Source of the DNA: Maccoyibacter intestinihominis
GTDB lineage: Bacteria; Bacillota; Clostridia; Lachnospirales; Lachnospiraceae
Assembly: GCF_040096355.1 (NCBI RefSeq)
Contig: NZ_JBBMEX010000017.1
Coordinates: 1 to 38,177 of the forward strand
Reading direction: 5' to 3'
DNA length: 38,177 nt
In this document: one piece after another, positions 1-9,188 of the stretch
Numbering within the stretch: position 1 is the first letter of the stretch
How the letters are laid out: each line of letters starts with the position of its first letter
Notes under the pieces: model-generated
Database searches by the model: none
Told to the model about the DNA's origin: nothing
The model's input: only the letters and a program-made list of their open reading frames with translations
Translations under genes and position numbers: made by a program

Positions 1-148
1 CAACACATTCAGCTTTTACATTACCATCTTCAAGTGCATACATAGTACCTTTTTCAAGATAGCGATCAATCATATTTCCCTGCTCATCAGCTAATAGCAA
101 TAAGGATATAAACTGCTTTTTATTCTCATTCACTTCTCGTATTTTCAT
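1..148 (-). CDS. GNAT family N-acetyltransferase, N-terminal fragment
   Basis: Reading leftwards from an ATG at 148, an open frame of 49 codons runs off the window edge. It begins MKIREVNENKKQFISLLLLA and continues with a D-E-Q-G-N-M-I-D-R-Y stretch, which resembles the start of small GNAT acetyltransferases of Firmicutes. GGAG lies 8 nt before this ATG; an ATG six bases upstream is only 2 nt from GGAG and is less likely. The acetyl-CoA binding motif lies outside the window, so the family call rests on the N-terminus alone. It follows the XRE regulator gene on the same strand by 37 bp, so the two may be co-transcribed. Confidence 0.6.
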   Translation of the reverse strand, partial: MKIREVNENKKQFISLLLLADEQGNMIDRYLEKGTMYALEDGNVKAECV

Positions 149-185
149 ATCCATTACTCCGTCAAATTGGAATTTATCTAAGATA

Positions 186-866
186 TTATTTGTCTATTAA
201 TTCCGCAATATCAATATTAGTTTTATAGTTTTGTTTAACTCCTCCTGGTGAAGTAGTAAAAAATGAAACATATTCTCCATTACTGTAAATGGTAATCTCT
301 TTTATATCATCATTTGCATCTTGCTTCGTAGTATCATAATATAACTCTAAGGTGTATATAGGATTGATGTTTTTATCTATATTCTCTACTTTTTCCCAGT
401 TCTCGATATCTAAAATAGCATTGACCTTATCTATACTACTTTTATCTCCATATTTTGCTATCAGCTTGTCGCTTTGAGAGTCATGTATCTCTATTGATAC
501 CGCAGAATTTAACATCAAATCTGCATAGTCTTTTGTAGTATCACTAAGCCTTTTGTCATTGGCATAAATAAAGGAAAATAAAGCAACAACAATAATGACT
601 AAACCGATTATAATTCCTATATAGAATGGCTGTTTTTTTATCTTCTTATCAATATCTTTTACCATACGAAAATCTCCTTTCAATAAAATGTCAAGAGAAA
701 CATTGAACTCATCACTAATTTTTACTAATGTAGACAAATCTGGATAGCTCTTTTCGTTCTCCCAATTTGAAACCGTTTGCCTTGTTACATTATACATTTT
801 TGCAAAAGCTTCTTGTGTCAGCCCTCGTTCCTTTCTGATTTGTGCAATCGCTTGACCTAATTGCAT
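186..866 (-). CDS. XRE-family regulator with membrane anchor
   Basis: This 226-aa protein starts with a Cro/C1 helix-turn-helix (about residues 5-60; LTQEAFAKMYNVTRQTVSNW is the recognition region). One hydrophobic segment follows at about 80-100, then a roughly 125-aa hydrophilic C-terminus with no motif I recognise. The order HTH-TM-tail predicts a DNA-binding protein tethered at the membrane with an external tail that could sense a ligand. The start is set by a strong AGGAGG 7 nt upstream. It reads towards the GNAT gene. A candidate operator lies about 40 bp upstream. The HTH call is firm; the sensor role is inference. Confidence 0.85.
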   Translation of the reverse strand: MQLGQAIAQIRKERGLTQEAFAKMYNVTRQTVSNWENEKSYPDLSTLVKISDEFNVSLDILLKGDFRMVKDIDKKIKKQPFYIGIIIGLVIIVVALFSFIYANDKRLSDTTKDYADLMLNSAVSIEIHDSQSDKLIAKYGDKSSIDKVNAILDIENWEKVENIDKNINPIYTLELYYDTTKQDANDDIKEITIYSNGEYVSFFTTSPGGVKQNYKTNIDIAELIDK

Positions 867-904
867 ATTCCTACCTCCTTACAATTACATTTTTATATGT
901 ATTT

Positions 905-926
905 GCTAAATTAACAAGCAATTAGC
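905..926. promoter_or_regulatory. imperfect palindrome upstream of the XRE gene
   Basis: GCTAA and TTAGC arms face each other across an AT-rich centre, 40-60 bp upstream of the XRE start codon. XRE proteins usually bind such dyads and often control themselves, so this is a candidate operator. No footprint-like repetition elsewhere supports it. The rest of 867-1303 holds no gene I can support apart from the CCCTTRT motifs. Confidence 0.3.
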
Positions 927-1116
927 TTTTTACATTTCTATTTTTTAACGCAAATATTCTTTGCCTTCTTGTTGTTCATGATTTTTTCATATACAACGTG
1001 TGAGGCAACTTCCGATTGAGATTTCACCTGTTTTAAGAGATTTAATAACTGTTATATTTTGTTATTAAATTCTCCGCAAACCCTTGAAAACACTGGATTT
1101 GTCGCAGGTGAGCTTT

Positions 1117-1187
1117 CCCTTATTTTTTCCCTTGTGTTATATCGTCCCATCAGTGTTTATGAACTCTGATAAGGGCAAATACAAGGG
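1117..1187. repeat. paired CCCTTRT motifs in inverted arrangement
   Basis: CCCTTAT (1117-1123) and CCCTTGT (1129-1135) are 12 bp apart start to start. The same heptamers recur in reverse orientation at 1169-1175 and 1181-1187, again 12 bp apart. A near-identical set lies just beyond the stop codon of the tyrosine recombinase at the right end of the window (37917-37960). Such short spaced repeats near an integrase end are typical of arm-type integrase binding sites, so this may be an end of a related element. It could also fold as a hairpin. Confidence 0.45.
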
Positions 1188-1303
1188 CAAAAAAATTATA
1201 TAAAACAGTATAACATAAAATAAAAGTGACATGGTGGACTGATTGAAATGCTTCTTAATTTTTGCTACTAATGATTGATTAAATGATAAGGAGATGGGAT
1301 ACG

Positions 1304-1540
1304 ATGAGAACAATATTTGCAGAATACAATCCACAACGAAACAGCATTGACATTTATACAAATGTTGGCTATATGCTTCGCATTGACTGCTGGGAAGCCG
1401 AAAAGGATTTAAAAACCACACCCGGATCAGACTGTGCATTGACTTCACTTGCAGTCGATGAACCACTTGAATATGCGAGATTATATCTTGAGGGCAATTT
1501 ACAGATGTGGGTAGATACAGAAGATTCATTAGAGTTATAA
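1304..1540 (+). CDS. small protein, DUF6061-like
   Basis: A 78-aa protein starting at an ATG with AAGGAG 10 nt upstream; an in-frame ATG 21 nt earlier has no ribosome binding site. It starts MRTIFAEYNPQRNSIDIYTN and has a conserved-looking D-E-P-L-E-Y-A-R-L-Y-L-E-G block near the C-terminus. From memory this pattern (short beta-rich start, then D-x-P-x-x-Y-A and an L-x-G step) fits DUF6061 proteins of clostridial mobile elements. There is no known function. It is followed by a hairpin and stands alone between the CCCTTRT motifs and the convergent cassette 1. Confidence 0.65.
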   Translation: MRTIFAEYNPQRNSIDIYTNVGYMLRIDCWEAEKDLKTTPGSDCALTSLAVDEPLEYARLYLEGNLQMWVDTEDSLEL

Positions 1541-1545
1541 AATGC

Positions 1546-1581
1546 AAGCAGCCTGTATGCTTCATTACACACAGGCTGCTT
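1546..1581 (+). terminator. hairpin after the DUF6061-like gene
   Basis: AAGCAGCCTGT and ACAGGCTGCTT form an 11-bp stem with a 14-nt loop, 6 bp after the stop codon. No clear T-run follows, so it is a terminator by position and stem strength only. Confidence 0.55.
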
Positions 1582-1699
1582 AATCAAATTTATTATAATT
1601 GATGAAAAATCGGTTGCATTTTGTCAAAAGTACAAAACTTTTTGAAACCAAGTGCTTTTAATTCCTGTTATGATACTGAGGATATCCCAGCAATACTTG

Positions 1700-4144
1700 C
1701 TATCCCTGATACCTTATTCTTTCTACCAGCGTTTCCTTTTTCAGATTACTGCTTAAAACGCAGGAAAGTACAATCTGCAACAGACCGACCAAAAAAATCA
1801 TAATAAAAATTGGTACAATTGGAACATGATAGATATTCATTCCAAATATTCCAATATGTTTTGCATAGGAAAAAAGTGCATAGCCGAGTGGCAGACCAAT
1901 GATCAAAGCTACGCATATGGTGCCAACCGTAAAAATCAGCCCCTGTAACTGCAGGCATAAATTTAATTGTTTATTTGTCATACCCACAGCCTGTAACACA
2001 CCATATTCCTGCTTTTTTGTCGTAATATTCATGATCATGGTATTCGCCATATTCATAAACCCGATGAGTCCTACAATAGCCATAAACAGATAACAGCCAA
2101 GCTTCATCATGCTGCTTGCAAATTCGGCAGATTGTAACTGCGCATGATAAGTATCCATTTTTATATGCGAAGTATTAGAAATCAAAGTATTCAGACTTTG
2201 TTCTACAGATGCCACATCTTTTTTATCACAGTCCACCCACAGATAGCCATAGGCTGTTCCTCTCGGATTCATGGAACGATATACACCTTCCGGAATGACA
2301 AGATAAGTGTCCGCACTTACAAAAGATCCTGCAATCTTTCCCTGATAGGTATAGGTTCCACTTCCATTCTCAAAGTCAAATGCAATGGATTCACCCGGAG
2401 CATATCCATCTTGTTCCATCCACGTTGACCAGCCAAAGAAAATATCACCATTCTTTACCGCCTGATCATAGTCCATAGAGCCAATATCCCCTTCTTGGCG
2501 CATAAAATCAAAATCCTTTTTACTCACAATAGTAGCCGGAAATCTTGTTCCGTTCAGATTTACAGAGACAATCTCTCTCGTCATGACATCTGTTACTCCC
2601 GGAATGCTTTTGATTTCTTCAATCAGCGAATCATTCAATGGATCATCCGTCAGAATCGTATCCAGATTATTCTCCGGATATCTTTCATCATACTCAGCAG
2701 AATAGTCAAGCTGCAGTTCAAATTGTCCATGATTAACGGAAAGACGTGCTTCATGCTCCGTGTCAATATTTCCCACATAATTAGAGATAATCACAAACAA
2801 TACGCAAGAAAAACCCATTGTGAGGATAGTACCAATAGTGCTTTTGGGATTACCCGTTACATTTGCCATTGCCATAGAAAACACGGTGACATTTTTTCTG
2901 CCATTTCGTTTTCCTTTTTTTTGTGTTTCTGCATTTTCTAAATACCGTGTTGCTTCGATAGGTGAAATCCGTGAAACAATTTTCATTGGTTTACGCAGTG
3001 CCAAAGCAACGGTAAGAAATGATACGAAAATACAGAGAAGCATAACAGGCAGGGAAAACAGAGGCACCTGCTGATTTTGAACTCCCATAGAGCCAGTTCC
3101 GGTTGATACAAGGTTCCCCTGTTCTACCAGCCAGTTAAAACCGCATTTTGCAATCAGAAAGCCAAAAAGCAATCCAACTGGTATGGAAAAAAATGTCAAA
3201 AAAATGCCCTCTCTGAAGATCAGTTGTTTCATCTGCTTTTTTGTCGCTCCCAGAGCCTTGATTTTTCCATACTCCTGTATCTTGTTGGCAATACCGACCT
3301 GAAAAATATTATAAATGACCACAACAGAGAAAAGTACAATTGCAAGAATCAAAACCCCGCATACCGCAATCGTTTCATAACTCGGCTGCAAGACCCATTG
3401 CAAATAGAGATCATTGACTATAACGTTTTTTTCTTCGATCCCACAAGCTGCTGCAATCTGCTTTATAACCGAATCAATATTATTCATAGATACATTTGCA
3501 GAATCATTTAAAGTAAAATAAATATTATACTGTCTGTCATTCTCTGCGACGTGCTCATCATAAAACTCCTGTGACCCGAAAGCAACATAAGATGCCTCGA
3601 TGGTATACTCATCCCGATCATATAGGATTCCGCTGACAACAAATTCTTCCGGCTTATATTCTGACTGCATCCCTGCGCGGTAATCCAGTGTAACCGTATC
3701 TCCGACCTTTACATCATCATATCCCATTTCACTAAAAAATGCTCTTCCTGCGGCAATTTCCTGCGTTCCCCCCGGATACTTTCCTTCCTTTAACTCATAT
3801 TCCTTATTATAGGGAAGCATTTTTATTGCAGTCTCATCCATGCAGACAAAACCACCGTTTTCGTTGCCTTTAATTATGCCTTCTGTACACATAATTCCTA
3901 TTGCATTTATTTCTGCACGGCGGCGTACGTCCTTTAACTGCGAGGCATCTGCTGCGACAAACAAACCATAATTGCTTCCATATGAGCCTGCCGCCTGACT
4001 TTTCTGTAAACGGATCATTCCATTTCCCACAGTACTGATAATCACAAGCAGCATCGTAGTCAGACATATGGACATCATAATCAGTATACTTCTTGTCTTG
4101 TTCTTTTTGTCATTGCTATATGCAATCCTGCTTATTGTCTTCAT
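1700..4144 (-). CDS. FtsX/MacB-type ABC transporter permease (cassette 1)
   Basis: The 814-aa membrane protein has an N-terminal transmembrane helix (about 20-40), a large extracytoplasmic domain, a three-helix FtsX-type core (about 260-385), a second extracytoplasmic domain, and a second three-helix core near the C-terminus. This duplicated layout is typical of permeases that pair with LolD/MacB ATPases in antimicrobial peptide export, resistance or lipoprotein release. Its ATG overlaps the stop of the ATPase gene (ATGA), so the two are translationally coupled. It ends with E-R-I-R, like the permease at 33315. It is not a BceB type, which is shorter with one large loop. The substrate is unknown. 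Confidence 0.9.
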   Translation of the reverse strand: MKTISRIAYSNDKKNKTRSILIMMSICLTTMLLVIISTVGNGMIRLQKSQAAGSYGSNYGLFVAADASQLKDVRRRAEINAIGIMCTEGIIKGNENGGFVCMDETAIKMLPYNKEYELKEGKYPGGTQEIAAGRAFFSEMGYDDVKVGDTVTLDYRAGMQSEYKPEEFVVSGILYDRDEYTIEASYVAFGSQEFYDEHVAENDRQYNIYFTLNDSANVSMNNIDSVIKQIAAACGIEEKNVIVNDLYLQWVLQPSYETIAVCGVLILAIVLFSVVVIYNIFQVGIANKIQEYGKIKALGATKKQMKQLIFREGIFLTFFSIPVGLLFGFLIAKCGFNWLVEQGNLVSTGTGSMGVQNQQVPLFSLPVMLLCIFVSFLTVALALRKPMKIVSRISPIEATRYLENAETQKKGKRNGRKNVTVFSMAMANVTGNPKSTIGTILTMGFSCVLFVIISNYVGNIDTEHEARLSVNHGQFELQLDYSAEYDERYPENNLDTILTDDPLNDSLIEEIKSIPGVTDVMTREIVSVNLNGTRFPATIVSKKDFDFMRQEGDIGSMDYDQAVKNGDIFFGWSTWMEQDGYAPGESIAFDFENGSGTYTYQGKIAGSFVSADTYLVIPEGVYRSMNPRGTAYGYLWVDCDKKDVASVEQSLNTLISNTSHIKMDTYHAQLQSAEFASSMMKLGCYLFMAIVGLIGFMNMANTMIMNITTKKQEYGVLQAVGMTNKQLNLCLQLQGLIFTVGTICVALIIGLPLGYALFSYAKHIGIFGMNIYHVPIVPIFIMIFLVGLLQIVLSCVLSSNLKKETLVERIRYQG

Positions 4145-4815
4145 CTGAAATCCACCACCTGTCCATCCTCAATTACCAGAATACGATCAGCGACCTGTGC
4201 AATTTCGTCATCATGGGTAATCATTACAATTGTCTGTCCATATTTTTTTGCTGTCATCTTAAGCAGGGCGATTACCTCATCACTGGTCTTAGAATCAAGA
4301 TTTCCTGTCGGCTCATCTGCAAATATAATTTCCGGACGATTCACCAGTGCTCTTGCAATTGCTACTCTCTGCTGCTGTCCTCCGGATAACTGATTTGGCA
4401 GATTGTAAATCCTCTTTTCAATCCCCAAAGTTGCAATAATATCATTTACATACGCTTCATCCACTTTTCTTCCATCCAGCCCCAGTGGCAGTACAATATT
4501 TTCCCAGACATTAACAGATGAAACCAGATTAAATGCCTGAAAAACAAATCCGATTTTTCTTCTGCGGAAAACAGCAAGGGCATCTTCCTTCATCCTGTAT
4601 AAATCTTTTCCGGCTAAAGTAACACTGCCTTTTGTCGGAATATCAAGCCCTCCAAGCATATGAAGTAATGTACTTTTACCGGAACCTGACTTTCCGACAA
4701 TTGCGACAAATTCTCCCTGCTCAATCTGAATGTCCACCTGATTGACCGCTTTGACCTGATTCTCACCTGCGCCATAAAACTTACAAAGCTGCTTGGTTTC
4801 TAATATCACACTCAT
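4141..4815 (-). CDS. ABC transporter ATP-binding protein, LolD/MacB type (cassette 1)
   Basis: This 224-aa ATPase has all motifs: Walker A GKSGSGKS (41-48), signature LSGGQQQR, Walker B I-I-F-A-D-E-P followed by T-G-N-L-D-S, and a switch H in MITHDDEI. The start was chosen at the ATG preceded by AGGAGG (7 nt); an upstream in-frame ATG lacks a site. It energises the permease at 1700-4144. A terminator (4948-4983) separates it from the upstream kinase gene, so its promoter must lie in 4816-4940. It is clearly paralogous to the ATPase at 35879-36559. Confidence 0.95.
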   Translation of the reverse strand: MSVILETKQLCKFYGAGENQVKAVNQVDIQIEQGEFVAIVGKSGSGKSTLLHMLGGLDIPTKGSVTLAGKDLYRMKEDALAVFRRRKIGFVFQAFNLVSSVNVWENIVLPLGLDGRKVDEAYVNDIIATLGIEKRIYNLPNQLSGGQQQRVAIARALVNRPEIIFADEPTGNLDSKTSDEVIALLKMTAKKYGQTIVMITHDDEIAQVADRILVIEDGQVVDFR

Positions 4816-4947
4816 GTGTTGCCTCCTTTTCAATCCTGTAAAGCGTACCTTTTCAGCACGCTTTCTTTGCCTGTTTATATATTTGGTCATTTTTCAACCT
4901 ACATCCAAATTGTATCAGGACAATCTTTCATTTCACTTTCAAAAAAC

Positions 4948-4983
4948 GAGCAGAAGTCTTACAGAATTGTAAGATTTCTGCTC
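4948..4983 (-). terminator. rho-independent terminator between kinase and transporter genes (cassette 1)
   Basis: On the minus strand a long stem (GAGCAGAA plus TCTTACA paired with TGTAAGA plus TTCTGCTC, one mismatch, 4-nt loop) is followed by G and six T (4941-4946). It lies 10 bp past the kinase stop codon. Confidence 0.9.
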
Positions 4984-4992
4984 ACTTAAAAT

Positions 4993-6237
4993 TTAACCAA
5001 CATATGGTAATTGAATCACAAACGTGCTTCCTTTTTTCTTTTTGCCGGAGGTTACCGTAATCGTACCTGCGTGTTTTTCGATAATTTCTCTCGATAGAAA
5101 AAGTCCGATTCCTGTACCACTCTTTTCCATGACCTCCTTGGAACTTCCTCTGTAAAATCGTTGAAAAATTTTGTGATACTCATTCTGCGGAATACCAATT
5201 CCCTGATCCTCAATTTCCATTCTTACAAGATCGTTTCTTTTTTGTAACCGGATAAATATTTTTGAACCACCCGGGCTGTACTTGATTGCATTATCCAGAA
5301 CGTTGATCACAGCTTCACCAAGCCACCTTTTATCCTGCATAATCGTGCATGTTTCCAGCTCTTTCTCATAGTCAAAAACGAATTCAATTTCTTTCTCATC
5401 CGCTTTGGTATAAGTACGGTTCACAGCAGATATGACAGTATCCATAAGCGGAAGTTTTTTCTTATTCATCTGAATCAATCCAGTTTCCATCTTGGATATT
5501 TCAAGAAGCGATTGCAATAATGTCTCCAGTCCATCCAGAGCACTCCGACAACGGATACGAAACTCCTCCTGTTCTGTGGCACTTAAGTCATTCTGCATCA
5601 GCACACTAAAACATGTATCCAAAGCTGCAACCGGTGTCTTTAACTGATGAGAGATATCAGAAACCATTTCTTTCGTGCTCTCTTTTTCTTCCCGTGCTTC
5701 TTCCTTTAGCAACTGAATATGATGTCCGATTGCTTCAAGCTGGTCATTCAATTTTTCCAGTTCTGCATAATTTTCCGTTTTCAGTAAATCATCAAATTTA
5801 TTTTCACGGAATCTGATCAGAATTTCTTCCAACTGGTCTAAAATTTTCTGATGACACGCATCTTCTTTTTTCTTCCAATAAAGTAAAAAGGTCAAAAGAA
5901 GCACGCATATCAAAGTGCTTACAACACCGGTCACCATAACCTGATGCAGGAATTGCGCAAAAAACGCATTCCCTTTATTCCCCCAGTATCCATATTGCTC
6001 CAATAATCGCCTTCCCGGTTCGTTCGTTTCAATATCTTTATCCTTAAGCAATTCCGAAACAGCATCCAGCCCAGAAATTTCTTCCTTTGCAGCAATCTCT
6101 GTCATAAGATTCATTTTATATTTATAATCTTCATAAAACACATACGTGGTAATGCAATTTAATATTGCAAACAATACTATGACAGGCAATACCAAGGAGA
6201 GCACTACTGTGATCTTCTTGCGATATCTCTTTGTCAC
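4993..6237 (-). CDS. sensor histidine kinase (cassette 1)
   Basis: The 414-aa kinase has TM1 at about 9-32, an external sensor of about 70 residues, TM2 at about 100-122, a DHp domain with H-box SDISHQLKTP (phospho-His 197), and a C-terminal ATPase domain with N-box (DNAIKYSPGG), G1 (DQGIGIP), F-box (FQRFYRG) and G2 (GTGIGLFLSREI). The start is a GTG whose last two bases overlap the regulator stop (GTGA), with AGGAGG 7 nt before it. It phosphorylates the regulator at 6234-6923. The external loop rules out the loop-less intramembrane-sensing BceS type. Confidence 0.95.
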   Translation of the reverse strand: MTKRYRKKITVVLSLVLPVIVLFAILNCITTYVFYEDYKYKMNLMTEIAAKEEISGLDAVSELLKDKDIETNEPGRRLLEQYGYWGNKGNAFFAQFLHQVMVTGVVSTLICVLLLTFLLYWKKKEDACHQKILDQLEEILIRFRENKFDDLLKTENYAELEKLNDQLEAIGHHIQLLKEEAREEKESTKEMVSDISHQLKTPVAALDTCFSVLMQNDLSATEQEEFRIRCRSALDGLETLLQSLLEISKMETGLIQMNKKKLPLMDTVISAVNRTYTKADEKEIEFVFDYEKELETCTIMQDKRWLGEAVINVLDNAIKYSPGGSKIFIRLQKRNDLVRMEIEDQGIGIPQNEYHKIFQRFYRGSSKEVMEKSGTGIGLFLSREIIEKHAGTITVTSGKKKKGSTFVIQLPYVG

Positions 6238-6923
6238 TGCCTTACCTCCTGATTCCATATATACCCAAGACCTCTGATATTCTTTATATAGATCGGTGCA
6301 GCCGGATTGTCTTCAATTTTCTCACGGAGTCTTCTGATATTGACAGCGATTGTATTTTCATCCACAAAATCCCCTTCCAGATCAAACACATTTTCCAATA
6401 TTTGTGTTTTTGAAAGAATCTTTTTCGGATTCTGAAGAAAAAAAGTCAGCATTTTCAACTCCGTTTTTGTCAGACTGATTTCACGACTCTTTATCAGGAC
6501 TTTCATTTCTCCTGCGATAAATACGATATCTCCCGAAATCATCTTTCCGGCTTCCGTTTTCTCCTGTCTGCGACGGAAATGTGCTTCTATTTTCAAAAGA
6601 AGTACCGAAAGACTAAACGGCTTTGTAATATAATCATCTGCCCCTGCTTCATATCCCATAACCTGATCCATCTCCTGATCTAGTGCTGTAAGGCAAATAA
6701 TGTATGTATTATAATTGCATCTCATCCACCTTACAAATTCCAGTCCATTCCCATCCGGAAGATTCACATCACAAATGGTAACATCCACATTATTATCACT
6801 TGCAATTCTTTTCGCTTTTTTCACTGATTCTGCTGAAAAAACCTCATATCCGGATTTTTTCAGTGAAAATGTAATTCCACGATTTAGATTTTCATCATCT
6901 TCAACCACGAGTATACCTGGCAT
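6234..6923 (-). CDS. OmpR/PhoB-family response regulator (cassette 1)
   Basis: A 229-aa regulator with a receiver domain (acidic D9/D10, phospho-acceptor D52 in CDVNLPDG, and K in YITKPFS) and a C-terminal winged helix (about 130-225; the R-R-L-R-E-K-I-E recognition region is visible). GAGAGG lies upstream of the ATG. It is the first gene of cassette 1 and probably controls the transporter promoter in 4816-4940. Only 20 bp separate it from the recombinase remnant upstream, so its promoter must lie within the 3' end of that remnant; TTGAAG followed 18 bp later by TAATAA there is a weak candidate. Confidence 0.95.
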   Translation of the reverse strand: MPGILVVEDDENLNRGITFSLKKSGYEVFSAESVKKAKRIASDNNVDVTICDVNLPDGNGLEFVRWMRCNYNTYIICLTALDQEMDQVMGYEAGADDYITKPFSLSVLLLKIEAHFRRRQEKTEAGKMISGDIVFIAGEMKVLIKSREISLTKTELKMLTFFLQNPKKILSKTQILENVFDLEGDFVDENTIAVNIRRLREKIEDNPAAPIYIKNIRGLGYIWNQEVRQ

Positions 6924-6943
6924 AGCATCTGCACCTCTCTTTA

Positions 6944-8293
6944 TTAACTATTCATCTTAAAATGCTTCAATGCCTCCACAATTGCACTCTCTTTATCTTC
7001 TGGACACTGCGGCTGCCTGCTATCTTCATTTTTAGGTAAATTAGGACTTGGAACAAGTTCCAAGTCTGTCGCGGCAGTCGTCGAATTGCCCTGCAAGCAG
7101 TCCATTCTCCTCGTTGCAACGCGCAAATTCTTTCCAACCTCAATTCCGCATTTTCTCTTTACCTGTGAGATATACAGATTGGAAACCTTCATGCCGGCAT
7201 TATGTTCAGCCACATACTTCTTTATCTCATCATATGTTGCCTTAGTCTCTGCAGATGTTATATCCACATCATCAAGTTCAATCGTGACATTAATATAATC
7301 ATCCGGCTTCTGTTTCAATTGGGACAAAAGAACAACAGTCTCCACGGATGCAACATTTTCCCTCAAAGCATCCATAACCTCTTTACTTACTGGAAATGCG
7401 TACTTTATTTCTTTTATCGGATTCTTTCCCTCTTCCCATGTTTCCTTTAGATGAAGGTGTACTTCCGCTATCATGCTCTCAATAAGCTTACGCTTATCCA
7501 CATCATTCATTTTATCAAAAATCTTGTCGAAAACCAATAGCATCTTGAATACATTTTCCTTTGTAAGAACATCCTGCTGTGCAGCTTCCTTCTTTTTTTC
7601 AGAATCTGTTATCCTATCCTCAATATCATAGATTTCCTCATAAATTTTGTTAAGGCGGTTATTCATATCCTGTCTTTTACGTTCAGCATACTTGTCATCA
7701 TCATATATAGCATCAATATATCTTTCCAGATTACTCTTGCTTTTTTCCAGTTCCTTTATAAGCTTGTGGTAATTATCCAGTTTCTTATCAATTTCTGTCA
7801 CATCTGTTTTATTTCCAAGCTTACTCTGAATATCCTCTGCAAACTGTTTATTTCTCACTAAAAGCTTCGTATAGGCAATAACTTCTCCCTCTATCCATTC
7901 TGCTGAAATAGTATTCTTCTGGCATTGTCCAAACTTAGATTTAGCATAATGACCACATTGATACTTATTTTTTTGCATAACCTTTCCATCTTTATTTTTC
8001 CACTGTACGATATCAGCATACATGGATGACCCACACATAGGACACTTTAAGATACCAGATAACAGATGCTTCGCATATCTTCCAACTCTAAGATTTCCTG
8101 TTGTCGTTGTCTCTTGCCTTTTTCTTTTAGCTGCTTCAAATAATTCGTCGCTTATAATTGGTTCATGTACCACCTCGTCACTTAAGATATAATCATCTGA
8201 TTTTACCCTACGATATTCATTTTCAGTTCCTTCAACACGTTCAAGTCTGGTTCTTCCAAATGCTATTCTTCCTGTATATACTGGGTTATTATA
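6944..8293 (-). pseudogene. large serine recombinase, 3' remnant
   Basis: The frame starting at a GTG at 8173 continues upstream without a stop to 8293 and reads Y-N-N-P-V-Y-T-G-R-I-A-F-G-R, which matches the recombinase domain (N-P-V-Y-C-G-K-L-A-Y-G-R in the intact copy at 10596). Downstream are a zinc ribbon (LKCPMCGSSMY, then C-G-H and C), a coiled coil, and a C-terminus ending E-A-L-K-H-F-K. The catalytic resolvase domain with the serine is absent, and a TGA stands at the upstream break. It is a 3' remnant of a different large serine recombinase from the one at 10596. Confidence 0.85.
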
Positions 8294-8393
8294 TCATATT
8301 GTCACTTCCATAAGCATCAAATTTGCTCATTTTCTACATTGTTTGGCGTATGATGTTAGATTCAATACCCTACCCACTAACAAAATCAACGAT

Positions 8394-9029
8394 TTACTTA
8401 TACAATCTCGTCATTGTAGGAATTTTCTTAATATATCTGTAATATGTACTCTTACTCATGCCAAGCTGTTTCATCAGTTCAAACGGACGGATTTCTCCTG
8501 ACACCACTTTCTGATAATGCTCTGAAAATTCATCAATCGGCATCACTGCTGGTCTGCCGTAATCATCCCATTCACCACGAGCCTTTTTAGAATCTATACC
8601 TTCACGCTGTCGTTTCTCTTTCTTCTCAATCTCTGCCTGAGCCATAGCTGCATATAATTCTATAAGCATATTATTGATGTTTCCATCAGCATACGAGCCA
8701 TAGCATTATCCAACTTTGATAAATCCATAAGTGTAGTTGGAAGTTCCAGTATCTTTACACGGATGCCATTATCCCTGTAATACTGCAACTCCTTTAAAGT
8801 CTCCTGCTTATTTCTGCCAAGCCTGTCTACCTCACTCATCACCTGCTCTTAATACATCCTCTTTCAATACCTGATATCTTGGACGATTAAAATTCTTTCC
8901 TGTCTGCTGGTCATTAAATATCTTTTCCAGTTCCAGATTGTTCTGCTCACAATAGGTTGTAATCTCCTTGATGCCTCTGTCTAAATGCTGTTCTCTTGTA
9001 CTTGTTCTGTGATAACCATATCTCTTCAT
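8394..9029 (-). pseudogene. small serine recombinase (resolvase/invertase), frameshifted
   Basis: Three overlapping fragments in different frames make up one resolvase of about 200 aa. The N-terminal piece (ATG at 9029, GGAG upstream) begins MKRYGYHRTSTREQHLDRGI with the catalytic serine in R-T-S-T. The middle piece has S-E-V-D-R-L-G-R-N-K, the conserved arginine region. The C-terminal piece has A-A-M-A-Q-A-E-I-E and an HTH-like tail (Q-L-G-M-S-K-S-T-Y-Y-R-Y-I). The frame breaks fall near 8840 (after V-L-R-A-G-D) and 8670 (after M-L-M-E-T). Two independent breaks make this a dead gene rather than a sequencing slip. Confidence 0.85.
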
Positions 9030-9084
9030 GATATTAGCTCCTTCCTTAGTCCTGAAATGTGTACTTTTTGAAACTACAAAAAAA

Positions 9085-9101
9085 GGACTGCTAAACAGTC
9101 C
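9085..9101 (-). terminator. terminator-like hairpin upstream of the resolvase remnant
   Basis: On the minus strand GGACTG and CAGTCC pair around a 5-nt loop and are followed by seven T (9078-9084). It lies about 50 bp before the resolvase start, so it would stop transcription entering the resolvase or act as an attenuator in its leader. Confidence 0.65.
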
Positions 9102-9188
9102 CAAAATGTATGAACATCCATTTACGGAACGTCCCGATATTTATGTATGCTTTTTGACACCACCTCCTTAAAAATGAGTATAAAAAAA

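Noticed and set aside
1137..1565. Minus-strand frame of 142 codons covering the CCCTTRT region and the DUF6061-like gene
   Set aside because: It is antisense to a gene with a good ribosome binding site and has low-complexity hydrophobic content with no start signal.
1700..6923. Calling cassette 1 a BceRSAB bacitracin module
   Set aside because: The kinase has an external sensor loop and the permease has two large external domains, unlike BceS and BceB.
7661..7790. Repetitive A/T-rich coiled-coil coding sequence as a possible repeat array
   Set aside because: It is ordinary coiled-coil coding sequence of the recombinase remnant with no regular unit.
9122..9160. A 12-codon frame starting with GTG after AAGGAGG, as a possible leader peptide for attenuation of the resolvase
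   Set aside because: The start codon is only 2 nt from the GGAGG core, too close for efficient initiation, and no regulatory partner is evident.
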